From the NCBI RefSeq assembly GCF_051106095.1, contig NC_135785.1:106998501-107062500 (forward strand): 64,000 nt of DNA. The letters are read 5' to 3'. The DNA is from Pogona vitticeps. Its lineage: Eukaryota; Chordata; Lepidosauria; Squamata; Agamidae. Positions 49,451 through 62,599 of this stretch are shown one piece after another (within the stretch, counting starts at the first letter, position 1; every line of letters begins with the position of its first letter). The translations under genes and the position numbers were made by a program. Under the pieces are notes generated by a model. It saw nothing but the letters and a program-made list of their open reading frames with translations. It made no database searches and was not told where the DNA came from.

Positions 49451-52400
49451 TTCACATTTTAATTAAGATTTGTGGCATATTTTTTTGTTTTACATTCTGA
49501 ACTCTGTGGTTTGTTAAAAGGGGGCTGGATAATGGTAAAGGAAAGGTGAGGAGGCACAAAGATTTCCCAAAATGAGGGTGTCATGTCCACCATTTTGGGA
49601 GCCACCACTGAAGTTCCTAAGCCTGCATCCTCCTTTAGCAAGGCAGCTTCTTTCCACCTCTCTGTGCTAACATTCTGTGTAATCACCTGTCCCCTTTTTG
49701 AATCAACAACAGCTGTCCAATATAACAGTCTTTTCCCACCATACACAGACCTTGACTCCCGGTTAAGCACAAAGCAAAAATGTTTCTCACATTGCGGAGG
49801 GTTAGTGAAGCCTATTTTAACAATAGCAATTTAGATGGTTGTCATGAATTATTCAGGTCCCTGGCTCTCTAGTTTCAGAACAACAGCAGTGCTGGCCTTT
49901 TTTGCTTCCTTTCTCCTTGCCATATGTCACTGGCTCGTGTTACTTTGCTTGGATACTCTGCCTTCTTCCTCCGGGAGGCCATAGTTCTGAAACATTTATC
50001 GTGTTTGCTAATAACTTCTTGGAAGCAGACACGTCTCAACTATAATGGTTCTGGGACAACAATCACCAGGCCTTCAAAAGGATGGACAGACTTAAGCAAT
50101 CATTAAGAGCTAAAGTGAAGTGACATGCTGTTTGAAGGATCAGGTTATTTCTCAGAACAAAGGCAGGGGGGACAACAACATCCCAGTGGGCCTCCTTGGG
50201 AAAAGGAACTGATGTTGGCAAAGCAATCGAAATATTTTTTTTTCTATGACCAAAGACCAACTGACCTTGAAAATGGCCAGCATCAACTGCCAACACCATA
50301 TCTCACCAAATCATGGCTGAAATCCTGTTGTGCAGCTCCGCATACACAAAGCAATGGCAAATTGTCACTCATTAAAGGCTTCCTTTGGCAATTTCAAGGT
50401 ACACGTAGTTTTGTTGAATTATGTTGGAGTCACATGCACCCCAAAAATCACCTTCAATCAGTAACAGTTTGTCTTCAGTCACCAGCATGCCACTGCCCCA
50501 TTAGTCATGCAGAGCTGCATGACAGGATTTCAGCCACTATGAAAATATACCACCATTAAAACTGAATCCTATAAACAAACATTTGGACCCAAATTGTTGG
50601 AGAGGCTGCAAAGAAATGGGATGTATTTACATTCCTGTTGGCATTGCCCTAGAATATATAATTTCTGGGTCAAGATGTTAAAAAAAAAAATAGAAATTAA
50701 ACATAAATATAATATCACAAAGTATGATTGTAAGCCCAGCATTGGGATTAATGAATTACATTTTCATGTGTAGCAGTCAGACAAACAGTGGCTCAATGTT
50801 GGAAGACAGTGACAGAAATTTCAATAAATGGTTGGGAATCTAAGGTGTGGAAATTAGCCTTGATGGAGAAACTCACTGCACACTCACAAATAAGGCACCA
50901 GAATTCCAATATAGACTTGTCTTATAAAAACTGGCTTCCTTTCATTCAGTGTTGTAACAATCATACAGGTTCTCTTATCAACCTCTCCAGCCCTTCATGC
51001 TGATTTATGGAATGTTTTCTCTGCTGGTGTTAGCATGATTCTTTGCTCTCTCCTCCTGGGCAGGTGGGTGTGCCAATACCACAAGGCTGGCTGGGGTGGG
51101 ACCAGAGACCCTTTGTAAGGTCAGTGTGCACCAAACCAGCCCTTTTTCATTTACTGGAAACTGCCCCCCTGCCTGTCATCGCATCCAGTGTGGCTGTAGT
51201 GGTTGCTTTGGGGCCGGATAGGAATTTGTGGTCCATCTCACCTAAATGGCTTGAAAAGGTTAATGGGTGTATTTTTGCCTATCCCACACTGCTTTACCCA
51301 TGGAAATTGCAGATATGATTGGAAGTGATGCTGTATTTTTTAACAAAACAACAACCCTAAGACTTTGATTCAATTCTACTGAATCCACCGGTGACAAACC
51401 ATGATTTAACCTGACATGAATACAACCAATGGCAGAGTTATTCATTATTGAGAGAGCTCCCTGATTAAGATAAAGCTGGTTGCTAAGTTTCTTAATATTA
51501 GCATACATCCTATTTTGTACAGTAATTGTCTTCCATGCAGTGTACCATTTTAACTTCATTAACAACTTTGCATGTTGATGTGAGCAGGCTGTAATGGGGG
51601 TTTGCTTTTATTCCTAATTCATTCATATCCTTGTGATTAAATTGTTTACCTACAAAATTGTTCACCTTACTCTTTTGAACTGCAGCTCCCCAAACCCTCC
51701 AGCCAATTAGTAAAGCCACCGGCTTACTGGCTGAAGGTTTATGGAAATTGTCATCCAAAAAAATAACCTTTCCAAGCTTTGCTTCGGTATAGCTTTTCTG
51801 TGGTAGGAAGAACTGAGGACATCTTTAAAAGCATTGTTTTACTGCACCTTCTCCATAACTGCATCCAGTAAAAAATCAGGGTCAAAGTGCTTAGTTTGAA
51901 CCTGGACCCACCAGAAGCCAAGTTCAATTTTCGCTGACATGTTTTTGATCCAGAGCCAACCAGGCTATGTGATCGATGGAACTTGAGCACCTTTAGCATA
52001 CAAGCAGACTCTACTCTAGATCAAGTGCTTCACTAATCATATCAGAAACAGAGAGCCATGGTTTCATGCATAAGGTAATTTCATCAGGCCTTCTTGACAA
52101 TGCTTTCTCTGTGCCAGGACGATAAAAACAGCCCAGATCCATCCTCAAATACAGTAAAATTAGAACTGAGCTGAAATTAGTCAACCTGGTTGACAGTGCT
52201 GAAAAATGTCTTTTCCAGTAATTCTGATACTCTTTATGGAAATACTTGTTTCTTTAGTTATATCATCTCCAGTGGAATTTTGAAAAGTTCCCTTTTTAGA
52301 GTACAAAACCTTAAACCCCCACCATCAGAAACTGATCAAGTGGCCTTCGTGCCTGGGACTTGTAGTCTCACAAAATCTACCCATACTTCCTAGGGGATTC

Positions 52401-52800
52401 GGGGACTTGGGCTCCAAAGTGTAATTTTCCATGCTGCTGTTCCCATTTTTCCTCACTCAGTCTCAGCGGTGCCACATTATCTCTGACATCAAATCAACAA
52501 TCTGATTGGCATCACAGAACTGAAACATCATCCTGTTCTGTTAATGTGATTCCCCTCCTCCTAGAAAAGGAGAAGGTAGATACTGTATATTCCTGGCAGG
52601 AGAGTGGATAGAGGGTAATATCAAAAATAGTTAAGAGATAATATTTGATGAAAAGGACTGGAGAGGGGGAAATTGATTTGCCTAATAAAATGGTCTCTCA
52701 CATCAACATTAATTATTGCACTTGCAAATCAAAACTGATACACATCTGGAACAACACTAAACTAAAAAGAAATTAAAACATGTTATTAAGAAACAGGATC

Positions 52801-53409
52801 ACAGATAGGCACGAAAAAAATGAATCAATAGTGATTTTTGATTCATTGATTTGTTTGGCCATAAAATAGCCCCTTGGGCACCTAGAGACACCAAGATAAC
52901 AGAGAAGCTTCCCCTGACACTCCTCTACAATCCTGCCAAGTTTGGTGAAGATTGGGGTTTCCTAAGTCAGGTGCTAAAGGGCACTTTCCTGGGAGGACTT
53001 ATTTTTGGGGTATATAACTTGGATGTCTGAAACCCAATCTTCACCAAATTTGGAGGATAGTGGAGGAGAGCCAGTGGAAGTTTTTTTCTGTGATTTCTGT
53101 GTCTCTAGGCACCTTGGGGGAGCTTTCCTGGGTGGGCCCTCATTGTGGGTATATAACTTGGACATCTGAAACCCAAAGTTCACCAAACCTATAGGGCTTG
53201 TAAAGGAGAGTTAGGGGAAGCTTACCTGTGAATTTGGTGTCTCTATGGGCTTGGAGAAAATTATAGGATTTTAAAGGCAAAAATGACATGATCAATCAAT
53301 TTGTCAGTTTCTCAGAAAAAAAATGTAAATTTGTCATTTTTGATTCATCAACCTTGATGAATCACAAATCAAAACGAATCACCATTTTTCTGATTCATTC
53401 CCATCTCTA
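52801..53409. mobile_element. hAT-like element built of three foldback units
   Basis: The right end is CCCATCTCTA and the left end ACAGATAGGCACG is its decayed inverse. Next to each end lie related ATGAATCA/TGATTCAT-rich stretches. The interior holds one inverted unit (about 52868-52970) and two direct units (about 53010-53110 and 53148-53255). Each unit includes ACCCAATCTTCACCAAATTT-like and GGTGTCTCTA-like motifs, and the two direct units share GGTATATAACTTGGA. It has no coding capacity. No clean target-site duplication was found. Confidence 0.65.
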
Positions 53410-53416
53410 ATCAAGA

Positions 53417-53560
53417 TCAAGTTGATTCCAACTTATGGTTGCTTTCTTAAAATGTTCTAGGCATAAAGTACTCTGAAGTGACTTACCAGTCCCTTCTTCT
53501 GTCATTCTGGGACATAAAGCTTGTTCAAGGCTACATAGGTGACAGAGCATATAACCCATT
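53417..53560 (-). mobile_element. tRNA-SINE 3' half, antisense
   Basis: The plus strand reads CAAGTTGATTCCAACTTATG, AAGTACTCTGAAGTGACTTA and CCAGTCCCTTCTTCTGTCAT, with CTTGTTCAAGGCTACATAGG. This is the reversed 3' half of the SINE also found split at 59700-60030. Confidence 0.7.
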
Positions 53561-55272
53561 AGCTACATACTCTTTGGAGATTCTCAGCTGGTCTCCTTCT
53601 AAAAACACATTTCCCCCTGAAATCCATAGATTTCTTCAATTTAGAAAATAATTACTTTGTCTATAGAGACAAGTTACATTTTCCTCACTCTTGGGGGGAA
53701 AATCTGGGAGAAAAGACATTGTTCTCCTAGTGCCAAGATTTATCTGGGCAAAATATTTTCCACCCAAAGAAATCACACAGGATATGTTGGAGGATTTTCC
53801 TGAAGGAATTACAAGCTGCACAGAATTATTATGGTTTCTACATAGAATAGCACCTGCCTGTGCAGGATTCACCAGCAAGGTCATCAGGCTGTGTAGGATT
53901 TGACAGTTTCCTGCATAGAACAGCAGGCAAAAAAAAACAGCAGAAGGGAAAAGGAGGCAGAAATTGAGCTATCATTTTTGCAGGAAGTCAGGAAATCTTG
54001 CAGGTCTTCTTAGGAAGTCTCAGCATGATGAGACTCAGAAAATCAACAAGATACAAAACTATTTTGAGTACTTGTCACTCCCTACTTCCCACCATCCTAC
54101 ATCAAGTGATATGAAAGCCATAAATACATAAATCCAAGGGAAGTGCAGGGTGCTACAAGCTACAATGCAAAGCAATGATAAAAGCAGTGAAACAAACTAC
54201 TTCTATTGTTGTCACATAACTTTGGGAATATCTGAGAACACAGAACACCTTCTGTCTCAGGAATGCCACTAGGGATGAACCTTTTCATGTTTATATAAAA
54301 GGGGGGGGGGGACAAAAACAAAAAAAAAGCTCTTTATTCATGTTTGTGTTCTTTCATTGATTCCCAAGACAGAGCCTCTAAAATACGAATGACTGCATGA
54401 AAAAAGGGAGGTGTACACAAACTTTTCACATTCTTTCATGTTTTCCTGTTTTGTTTAAACTTCCTTTCACCTTTGTCGGTCAAACCTTTCTTTTACCCTT
54501 TGCATGGTGAATCACATGATAAATTTTTCACCCAACGGCATCACTAGAGCTACTGCAAAGACCCGGTGTTGTGATCAACAAAGCCTGCCCACAGCCAATC
54601 AGAATATACTGTATGCAGAGAAGTGGGGATATTAAATTTGCAGAAGACCTTGGAAACCAGTAGGGATTTAGTTTTTGTTGTTGTTGTTCTCTGTTTCTCT
54701 TTATGTGGTTTTGCTTCACTTGTTTGTTGTACGCAGGATTATTGTTTGCTGAGCTCCTGCAGCCCCCCACATCTTGTTTTACATCTTGCTTGTGCCTGTG
54801 CCTTGGGTCTTGGATCCTTTCTTCATTTGCTTTTTTCCTTGATTTTTTACAGGGGGATTTTCCCTGTTTCCTTTTTCTTCGAATTATTTTTGCTGCTACC
54901 AGGCAGCTTGCCTGTGTCAGCATTCCTCCTTGGGATTCTTTTTTTATATTTATTTATTCCTTCTCCCCACCCAAAATTTCTTTGGAGGATATTGTGCCAT
55001 TCTTTTATTTTCTTTTATATATTAAAAAAAGCAGTCCCCCCTCAAAAAACCGATGTTCTGTTTTAGTGAGAAAATCCAGATATCTTTCTCCTGCTATAAT
55101 CCATTGAAGGTAATACTTCCCTCTTAACTGCAGCAATATAGGAAATGTAAATACAAACATTGAAAAGGAAATCTGATCAGAACAAAATGAAGAGATTTGC
55201 CCATCACTACCCTGACTGATCACAAAATAAAAGATACCTATTGCTATTCTGCAATCCCAAAACAGATATCTA

Positions 55273-55698
55273 CAGTGGTGCCTCGCTAGACAGTTACCCC
55301 GCATGACAGTTTTTTCGCTAGACATTGACTTTTTGTGATCGCTATAGCAATTCGCAAAACAGTGATTCCTATGGGGGAATTTCGCTGGACAATGTTTGGT
55401 CCCTGCTTCGCAAACCAATTTTCGCTAGACAACGATTTTGACAGTTCCCTCCGCACTCGCAAACAGGTATTTTTGGGACCTAAGCTTCGCAGGACAGCTA
55501 TTTAAACAGCTGATCGGCGGTTCACAAAGCGGGTTTCCTATGGCCAATCTTCGCTAGACAATGACAATTCTTCCCCATTGGAATGCATTAAACAGGTTTC
55601 AATGCATTCCAATGGGGAAATGCTTTTCGCTAGACAATGATTTCGCTAAACAGCAATTTCAGTGGAACGGATTATCATCGTTTAGCGAGGCACCACTG
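55273..55698. mobile_element. Tigger/pogo-type MITE with TA duplication
   Basis: This 426-bp element starts CAGTGGTGCCTCGCTAGACA and ends GTTTAGCGAGGCACCACTG, an inverted terminal repeat of about 19 bp. It is flanked by TA on both sides (55271-55272 and 55699-55700), as mariner-superfamily insertion requires. The CAGTGGTRCCTCG start is the Tigger/pogo signature. The interior repeats the phrase TTCGCTAGACAATG several times and has a 20-bp inverted pair TTTCCCCATTGGAATGCATT near 55575-55622. It has no transposase. Confidence 0.92.
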
Positions 55699-55802
55699 TA
55701 TATGTTTTTTATTTGTTTCTAACAGTCTCAGCAACCCTTTCACAGGAGGAGAAGCCAGCATTTATAGAATTTTTCAGATGTGATATCAGGTAAGGTATTT
55801 AT

Positions 55803-56114
55803 GAGAGATGGGATATTTGTATTCATAAATGAGTCTCCCATGATGCCCAGCCGCTGCTTCTCCACCTTCCTGCTCTTCTGGCCACTCCTGCCAGGGGGTG
55901 GGATGACAAGTCTCCCCGCTTAGCTGCTGAGTGGCCAGAAGAACAGGAAGGCAGAGAAGTGGCAGAAATTGATCCAATGAGCATACACTGGCCACACGCA
56001 CTGTGTGACGATCCATAAGTGGACAGGTCGGTTCAGGGAGGAGGGACTGGTGATCCCAGCCACCTGGACCCAGGATATTCATATTCATTTACAAATATGA
56101 ATATCCCATCTCTA
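55803..56114. mobile_element. hAT-like MITE with 8-bp TSD
   Basis: The ends GAGAGATGGGATATTTGTAT and, reversed, TAGAGATGGGATATTCATAT are inverted repeats. The flanks GTATTTAT (55795-55802) and GTGTTTAT (56115-56122) match at 7 of 8 bases. The interior has inverted GGCCACTC-type arms. It belongs to the same terminal family as 34135 and 21735. Confidence 0.8.
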
Positions 56115-57734
56115 GTGTTTATACTGAAGCCAATGAAACATCAAGCAGTATGTCCCATTTCTATACAAGAGATAATAAGTGTAGCAATACCCTCATATGG
56201 TTTTCTCTTGCTTTTAGAGATCTGCACTGTAGCCTACATATTTGTTATTTTTATTATCTGTGAAAACTTTTACATTGTAACTTATGTTCTAAATTACTAC
56301 GTTAGGATATTTTAGATTTTATTATTAGTTTTTCTTTTTAAGTGAGCAAAAAATGTTCAGTGGATTTACAGGATTTGCAGGAAGTAAATAAATATGAACC
56401 TGGCCAGCTGTGTTGGGAGGTAGGGAAAGGTTGGCCAGGCTCATTCCAAGATTCGTGCGATGACAATGACAGAGTCAAGAGCTGCACAGAGCCCGGTAAG
56501 TGACCCTGCCAGGTTTTTGGGGGGTAGTATTAGGCAGGATTGGGCCACCATAGCATATTCTGAGCCACAGTTCATATTCATTTTTACAGGGAAATGAATA
56601 CAAAGTGCCCACGCCTCATATAAACCAAAGATTTTGGGTCAATGTTGCAGATGTATGTGAGATGCGACTGTTTACAGGCAGTTCTTCATCCTTGAAGAAC
56701 TGCCTGTAAACCGTGCACAGAATGCACTTAATCCATCCATCAAAATGAATGCTGGGTGGGAGATTTTGCAAGGTGTAATCCAAAACAAGAACATTTCCAG
56801 ATTCTGGTGTTGTATGTCTTATTGTATTTCCTGTTTTTGACTCAGTGGCTCTTCGGGTCCTTTGTAGCTCTGTAATTCTATGAATCTCTGAGTCTTTGAT
56901 TTCCCAGAAAGATCACATTCCACGGGTTTCTGCTGTTTTGCTGGGATCTTGGCTAGATGCTGCCCTGAAGAAAGCAAAATTAGCTTCAAGTTCCCCAGAG
57001 CAGTTCACTCCATTTTCTCATCAACTGGCACTTACAGTCTTAATAACTTACTCTGGGACATTTGTAAGAAGAAAGAATAAAAAGTTTCATTTCCTTACAG
57101 TGAACAAGAACAAGCAACAGGCCTCAACAGACTCACCTCCCACCCAGACCTAATAAGACAGCATGTGAGGTTGCAAAGACATCAACATGCTACTTCTCAG
57201 TAAATCTGCACATGGAATCAATGTTATCTATAGTTACTGGAAAGCAGAGACTGGTAACGTTACTTTCTGGGACTAACTCCCAGCATCAACTCCAAAAATG
57301 GTCCTTGAACATTCTGGCTGAGGGATTCTGGATGTTGTAGCTCCCAAAGACTGCTACGAATATCATCCCTTGCTATAATGCAGCCCATAATAGTGAAACA
57401 AAACAGCAGTGAATGGTAGGGGTGTTGAGAAGAGGGTTCCACACTGGTCTGATACTTGCTTTTATATATCAAGGTGCATGTAAACAAAAATTTAAATAAA
57501 AAGTTAAATCTGTATCTCTAAAGGAAATCATGCCTTGTTTTTCTTTTGATTTCTGCAGTTTGCACTTACTTCCCCCTGCATTTATTCAGAACATATCAGA
57601 CAGTATGTCACCTGTAAGAGATTTCTATGATGTTCTCATGGATCTGTGGGGGCGAGATTGCTACCAATAAAAATTAATGGGAGAAAAACCCCAACATTGA
57701 GCTCATAATTTTTTTTATCAGAGCCCATGTGCAC

Positions 57735-57971
<237 letters not shown>

Positions 57972-58243
57972 AGTAACTGGTGAACTGGCACTATTTCTTG
58001 GTTTAAGTGCACCTCTTCTACATGCTTTCCTTTCTCTCCATTATTCCAGCCGTATAATCCTGTAAATTAGTTTCTGCTGAGAAGTACTTAGCAGTGCAAA
58101 GATACCCAGTTTTGTGACTAAACAGGGATTTGAACTTGGGTCTTGCTGTTCCACAGCCAGCACTGTAACAATTATACTATATTAGCTCTCTCAGATCAGT
58201 AGCTAGGTTTACAATATAAATGATACCTAAGACTGAAAACTGT

Positions 58244-58432
58244 GTACACAGAGTGGTCTAGTGGATAAAGTAATGGACTAGGGCTCAGGAGACCTGGGTT
58301 CAGTTCCAGAGCTTTGCCATGGAAATGCACAGAGATGTGTGGAGACTTGGTAGAACCATATTTCCCTTACCTTGAAACCCCTATTGGGGTCACTGTGAGT
58401 CAGTTCTGACTTGACAGCACATAACAACGAGA
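58244..58432 (+). mobile_element. tRNA-SINE with RTE-like tail
   Basis: The head is GAGTGGTCTAGTGGATAAAG and TAATGGACTAGGGCTCAGGA, the B box is GGTTCAGTTCC, and the tail is CACTGTGAGTCAGTTCTGAC followed by TTGACAGCACATAACAAC. Head, body and tail are all present. The tail matches RTE/BovB 3' ends (GACTTGACGGCACTTAACA type). Confidence 0.85.
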
Positions 58433-58830
58433 CCAAAACATACCAGAAGAAAAAACAATGCTACAGGTAATGTGCTTAATGATAGGCAAATTAATTTGCC
58501 TAATGGGCAAATTTACACACTGTGCAAAGAAGATTGTCTAATTTGCATAATATGTTAATATGGCTCCTCACATTTGAAGAATTAGAACACAGCAACACTG
58601 AGCTGAGCCATTATACTGTAATTGATAAATATCTAAGAAGCTGATGTGGTCCCATTCTGAGAGAGACATATGCTGCTTCACAGAATTTTTGAAACAAGAG
58701 AGAACATTCTGTTTTGGGGCTTAGTTTGAGCACATTGCATATGTTCTTCTTCCAGTTTCTTTCAGAAAAACAAACAGACCTCTCCAGGAATCCACTACTG
58801 TCACCAAGAGCACCCTGAAAATGTACTTCA

Positions 58831-59001
<171 letters not shown>

Positions 59002-59076
59002 TTAAAAGAAAATGAGATGAGAGCCATGCAGAGAGTGATGCACAAAAAAGAAAGTTTGCCACAGTGAAAAAAGGCA

Positions 59077-59078
<2 letters not shown>

Positions 59079-59145
<67 letters not shown>

Positions 59146-59157
59146 CTCTCTCTATCT
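59079..59157 (+). repeat. (TC)n(TATC)n microsatellite
   Basis: About 33 bp of TC pass into about eight TATC units and back to TC. A T run follows. The tract lies less than 100 bp upstream of the SH2D4B exon acceptor on the minus strand. Confidence 0.95.
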
Positions 59158-59592
59158 TTTTTTTTTTTTTTACTCATAAGGGGAGGGGGAACTCTGGCTC
59201 AAACAGGCCACTTACTGTTTGGGCAAAAAACTATTTCCAAACTTCTAAACAACTTCTCCATTCAGTGAAGCAAAATGGTGTAATTTTGTATTCAGTCCAA
59301 AACATGAGATAAAATTAGCAATGGCAATATATATCTGAGAAAATGTTAGAGTATCTCCTTCAGGAGAGTTCACCACAGATTTCATGCCCTTGCTTATATG
59401 AGCTTGCAAGGGTCAGCATGCATATTATAGTCATCACAGAGGGACACTAGCCAAAAATGGCTTCCTTGTGACTAGTTACTGACTTGCTGATAACTCCTAA
59501 GCCCTGGCATCTTGCAAGAGAGTGTCCTCTTCTGGCAATGAATAGCATCCCATGGTAATCACATTATTTATCTTAATATGTATATAGACAAC

Positions 59593-60030
<438 letters not shown>

Positions 60031-60362
60031 TATAAACAACGATTTAAACAATAATAGCCAGGATCTTATTGGTGAGTTACACTGGTATTAACTGCAGTGC
60101 TGTAAACTACAAAAGTGAATTGGGAATAATAAACACATTGTCACTTGAATCTCTTGCTATGCACCAGTCATGGGATACTAACAGCCACTCATTAACTAGT
60201 GACAGTTTGCTGCTGCAATTTATGCCATTGCACTTAACACTAGCATAATTAGCCAACAGGATTCTGGCCAATAATAAATTATTCACAATGTACTGTACAT
60301 TTAATTATGGAGTAAGCTGATTATCTGTAACATCCTCCTCAAGAAAATGATGAGTAGTTCTA

Positions 60363-61045
60363 AGATGATGATGATGATGGTGATGGTTCAAAAATATCAC
60401 GCACAGCCAATCAAAATTGTAAACACATTGACTGGTATTATATAACATAAAAGTTTTAACCAAAAACCTAAGTATCTGTTAAATACTGACATACTACATA
60501 TGCTGTTCCTAATATTGCCATTTTTGTAGCTCTGATGATGATCTGAGATCATCATCATTAATCAAAAACATCAGGCACAGTCAATCAAAGTTATAAAAAA
60601 TATTGACTGCTGTTATATAACAGATACAAGTTTTAACCAAAAACCTAAGTACAGTATCTGTTAAATATCCGCACAATATGCATGCTGTTCCTAAGTATTG
60701 CCATTTTTGTAGTTCTGATGGTGTGATTTCTGAGATCTGCAACTGTTTATAGTACTGTGTGAAATTTCTTGATATATGTTCCCAAAGCCCCGATGACTAT
60801 GGCGACCACTGAAGTGTGTTTCATCCACAAGTGAGATGTTTCGATTGCCAGATTTCTGTATTTTTATAGTTTTTCCCGTTCTTTATTTTCAACGCTGGCA
60901 TCCCCCGGAATTGCAATGTCAATGATCCAGATGTTTCTTCATTCTGTTACTACTATGTCTGGTGTGCTATGTTCAAGATGTCTTATCAGTTCGGATCTGG
61001 AAATCCCACAAGATCTTAACTTTCTCATTTTCTGGCACGGTGGTC
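60363..61045 (-). mobile_element. R4/Dong-like LINE 3' end (RLE type)
   Basis: Minus-strand translation gives RHLEHSTPDIVVTE, then (after a stop) RNIWIIDIAIPGDASVENKE, KYRNLAIETSHLW, and HTSVVAIVIGALGTYIKK. The PD...IIDIAIP pattern followed by E..KYRNLA...LW and VVGALGT is the C-terminal region of LINEs with a restriction-like endonuclease (R2/R4/Dong kin). The 3' end has an ATG/ATC-repeat tail (plus strand GATGATGATG at 60364). In-frame stops show it is dead. The clade is inferred by eye. Confidence 0.65.
60387..60720. repeat. Tandem duplication of LINE 3' end, unit of about 155-160 bp
   Basis: 60387-60537 and 60561-60720 are direct repeats sharing TTTTAACCAAAAACCTAAGT, TATCTGTTAAATA and TTGCCATTTTTGTAG. 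Each begins at an ATG/ATC-rich tail, so one 3' end appears copied next to another. Confidence 0.85.
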
Positions 61046-61049
61046 TCCA

Positions 61050-61265
61050 TACATTATTTTATGCCCTTGTAGTTGGTCCATGGGAATGGACCTCAACAGA
61101 TGGGAAACCTTGACGTCTGGAGCTGGACAGGGGACAGATTGTATTTGTCTTCAATGTGGAAGAGATTGTCACTCTTGAATTGGCCTTCTCAGCCACACAA
61201 GACACAGTTGCAAGACCTTCATACAGAGCATGTTACCATAGTCTCTCGAGACTGAAGGATGCCTA
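61050..61265 (+). mobile_element. Unclassified repeat with zinc-finger-like frame
   Basis: One plus frame reads CICLQCGRDCHS, a stop, then IGLLSHTRHSC, a C-x2-C...H...C pattern I know from a widespread squamate repeat (CGRDCHSRIGL.SH.R type). It ends GTCTCTCGAGACTGAAGGAT then GCCTA. The same terminus is found alone at 37258-37296 with a target-site duplication, so this is the 3' end of a retroposed family. It abuts the R4-like fragment in the opposite orientation. Confidence 0.6.
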
Positions 61266-62501
61266 CAAGGAGTTGGTCCATAAAGCAGAGGTGGCTCATG
61301 ACTGAGAAAGGAGCTGCCCCCCAAACAACAGAGGGGGAGCGAGTTGTATCCCAGCCCTCAAGTCACCCTGGGCATAAATGTAATTCTCTCAGGATGAAAC
61401 TTGGATTTTGGGGGACAGGTGCCGACATGGCCATCCCAATCTTTGTTCAAAATTATCAAGACACATTATCTAAATGTACTTTTTAAGTCCTTACTTCTTT
61501 CTGTGAACAACCAGACAGATTCACTATATTATTTGTGCAAAAGTACCTGATGTTATGATCTTGTAATAATTTCACTTAGAGATGACTAAACAGCTTTTGA
61601 ATAAGCACCAGATAATTTTCACAGCCTTTGAAAGGGCTTTTTCAGCCTCAATTGAGAATTAAAGGACAATTCATATGTAAGAGCTGCTGAATCCCATGTG
61701 AAATGCCTCCACTTTACAAGGTTTAGAATTCAAAACTCGCTGATGCGCAATTGCATTAATGCTTTTATGACTTCCTTTCAGAGAAGCCTGTTTTATTCAA
61801 AGTGACTTGGAATACAAAAGTAGTAAGAACGATGCTCGGACAAACAAATAAAAGCCATCCTATACAGAATTCACTGTCTTTTACGAAGCACATTTTAAAA
61901 ACTCCCTGATCAAGTTGAGAACACCAGAAACCATGAGAGACAAAGAGTCTGTATCAAAACACAGCACGTCAAAGGGATTGTTCGTCAAAGCAGAACACAA
62001 AACACCAAGCAGGAAGAGGCTAGGGTTCCTTTTGCCTTTCTGGGCTGCCAGACTTCACGCAAGCAAGACTGACAATCACAGCATTGACATTAAAAAATGA
62101 AAATACAAACTGACGCAGAGAGGCTTTCTCTTAGTGGAATCCATGTGTTTCATGTGCATGTAAATTTTAAAAAACCAGCAGCATGTGATGGTTCATGCGA
62201 GCTTGTTCGTAACGCCAAGACTAATTAATAATATCATATGGTGCCATGTACACCCAGGAGGAGCCCCTGACAAAACTTTTCTAACTCCATCTGCTCTGTT
62301 GGGTTGCTTTTCAGTCTTGGAAATGCAGAGTTTACTGGATGGATCGATGCAAATGCGTTAGAGAAAGCATTATTTCCTTTAACTAAAAAAAAATTCACAC
62401 AAGTCAGAGGTGAATTTAGAGAGAGAACTCGCAACCAAAGTCTCCCGTGTCAAATTTCAAGGGGGGGGGGAATCTAAATCTTACTTATTCATTTTCTGCA
62501 G

Positions 62502-62599
62502 TGCTGATTGTTATGCATATCGCTTGGTATGGAAATGTCCCTACAAAGCAGATGGTACACAATTACTGTACTGGTTTCATGGGTGCATGTCGTCTCCAG
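62502..62599 (+). other. Candidate orphan exon, 98 nt, antisense to SH2D4B
   Basis: The segment sits between a good acceptor (TTATTCATTTTCTGCAG, AG at 62500-62501) and a consensus donor (CCAG then GTAAGG at 62600). It is open in two frames, one reading ADCYAYRLVWKCPYKADGTQ and LLYWFHGCMSSP. I recognise no family, and the strand is opposite to SH2D4B. It may be an exon of a non-coding antisense transcript or a chance arrangement. Confidence 0.25.

Noticed and set aside
54528-55107. Overlapping frames on both strands, one hydrophobic and one Lys/Arg-rich.
   Set aside because: The sequence is pyrimidine-rich and low in complexity; no family, no splice logic, and both strands are open for compositional reasons.
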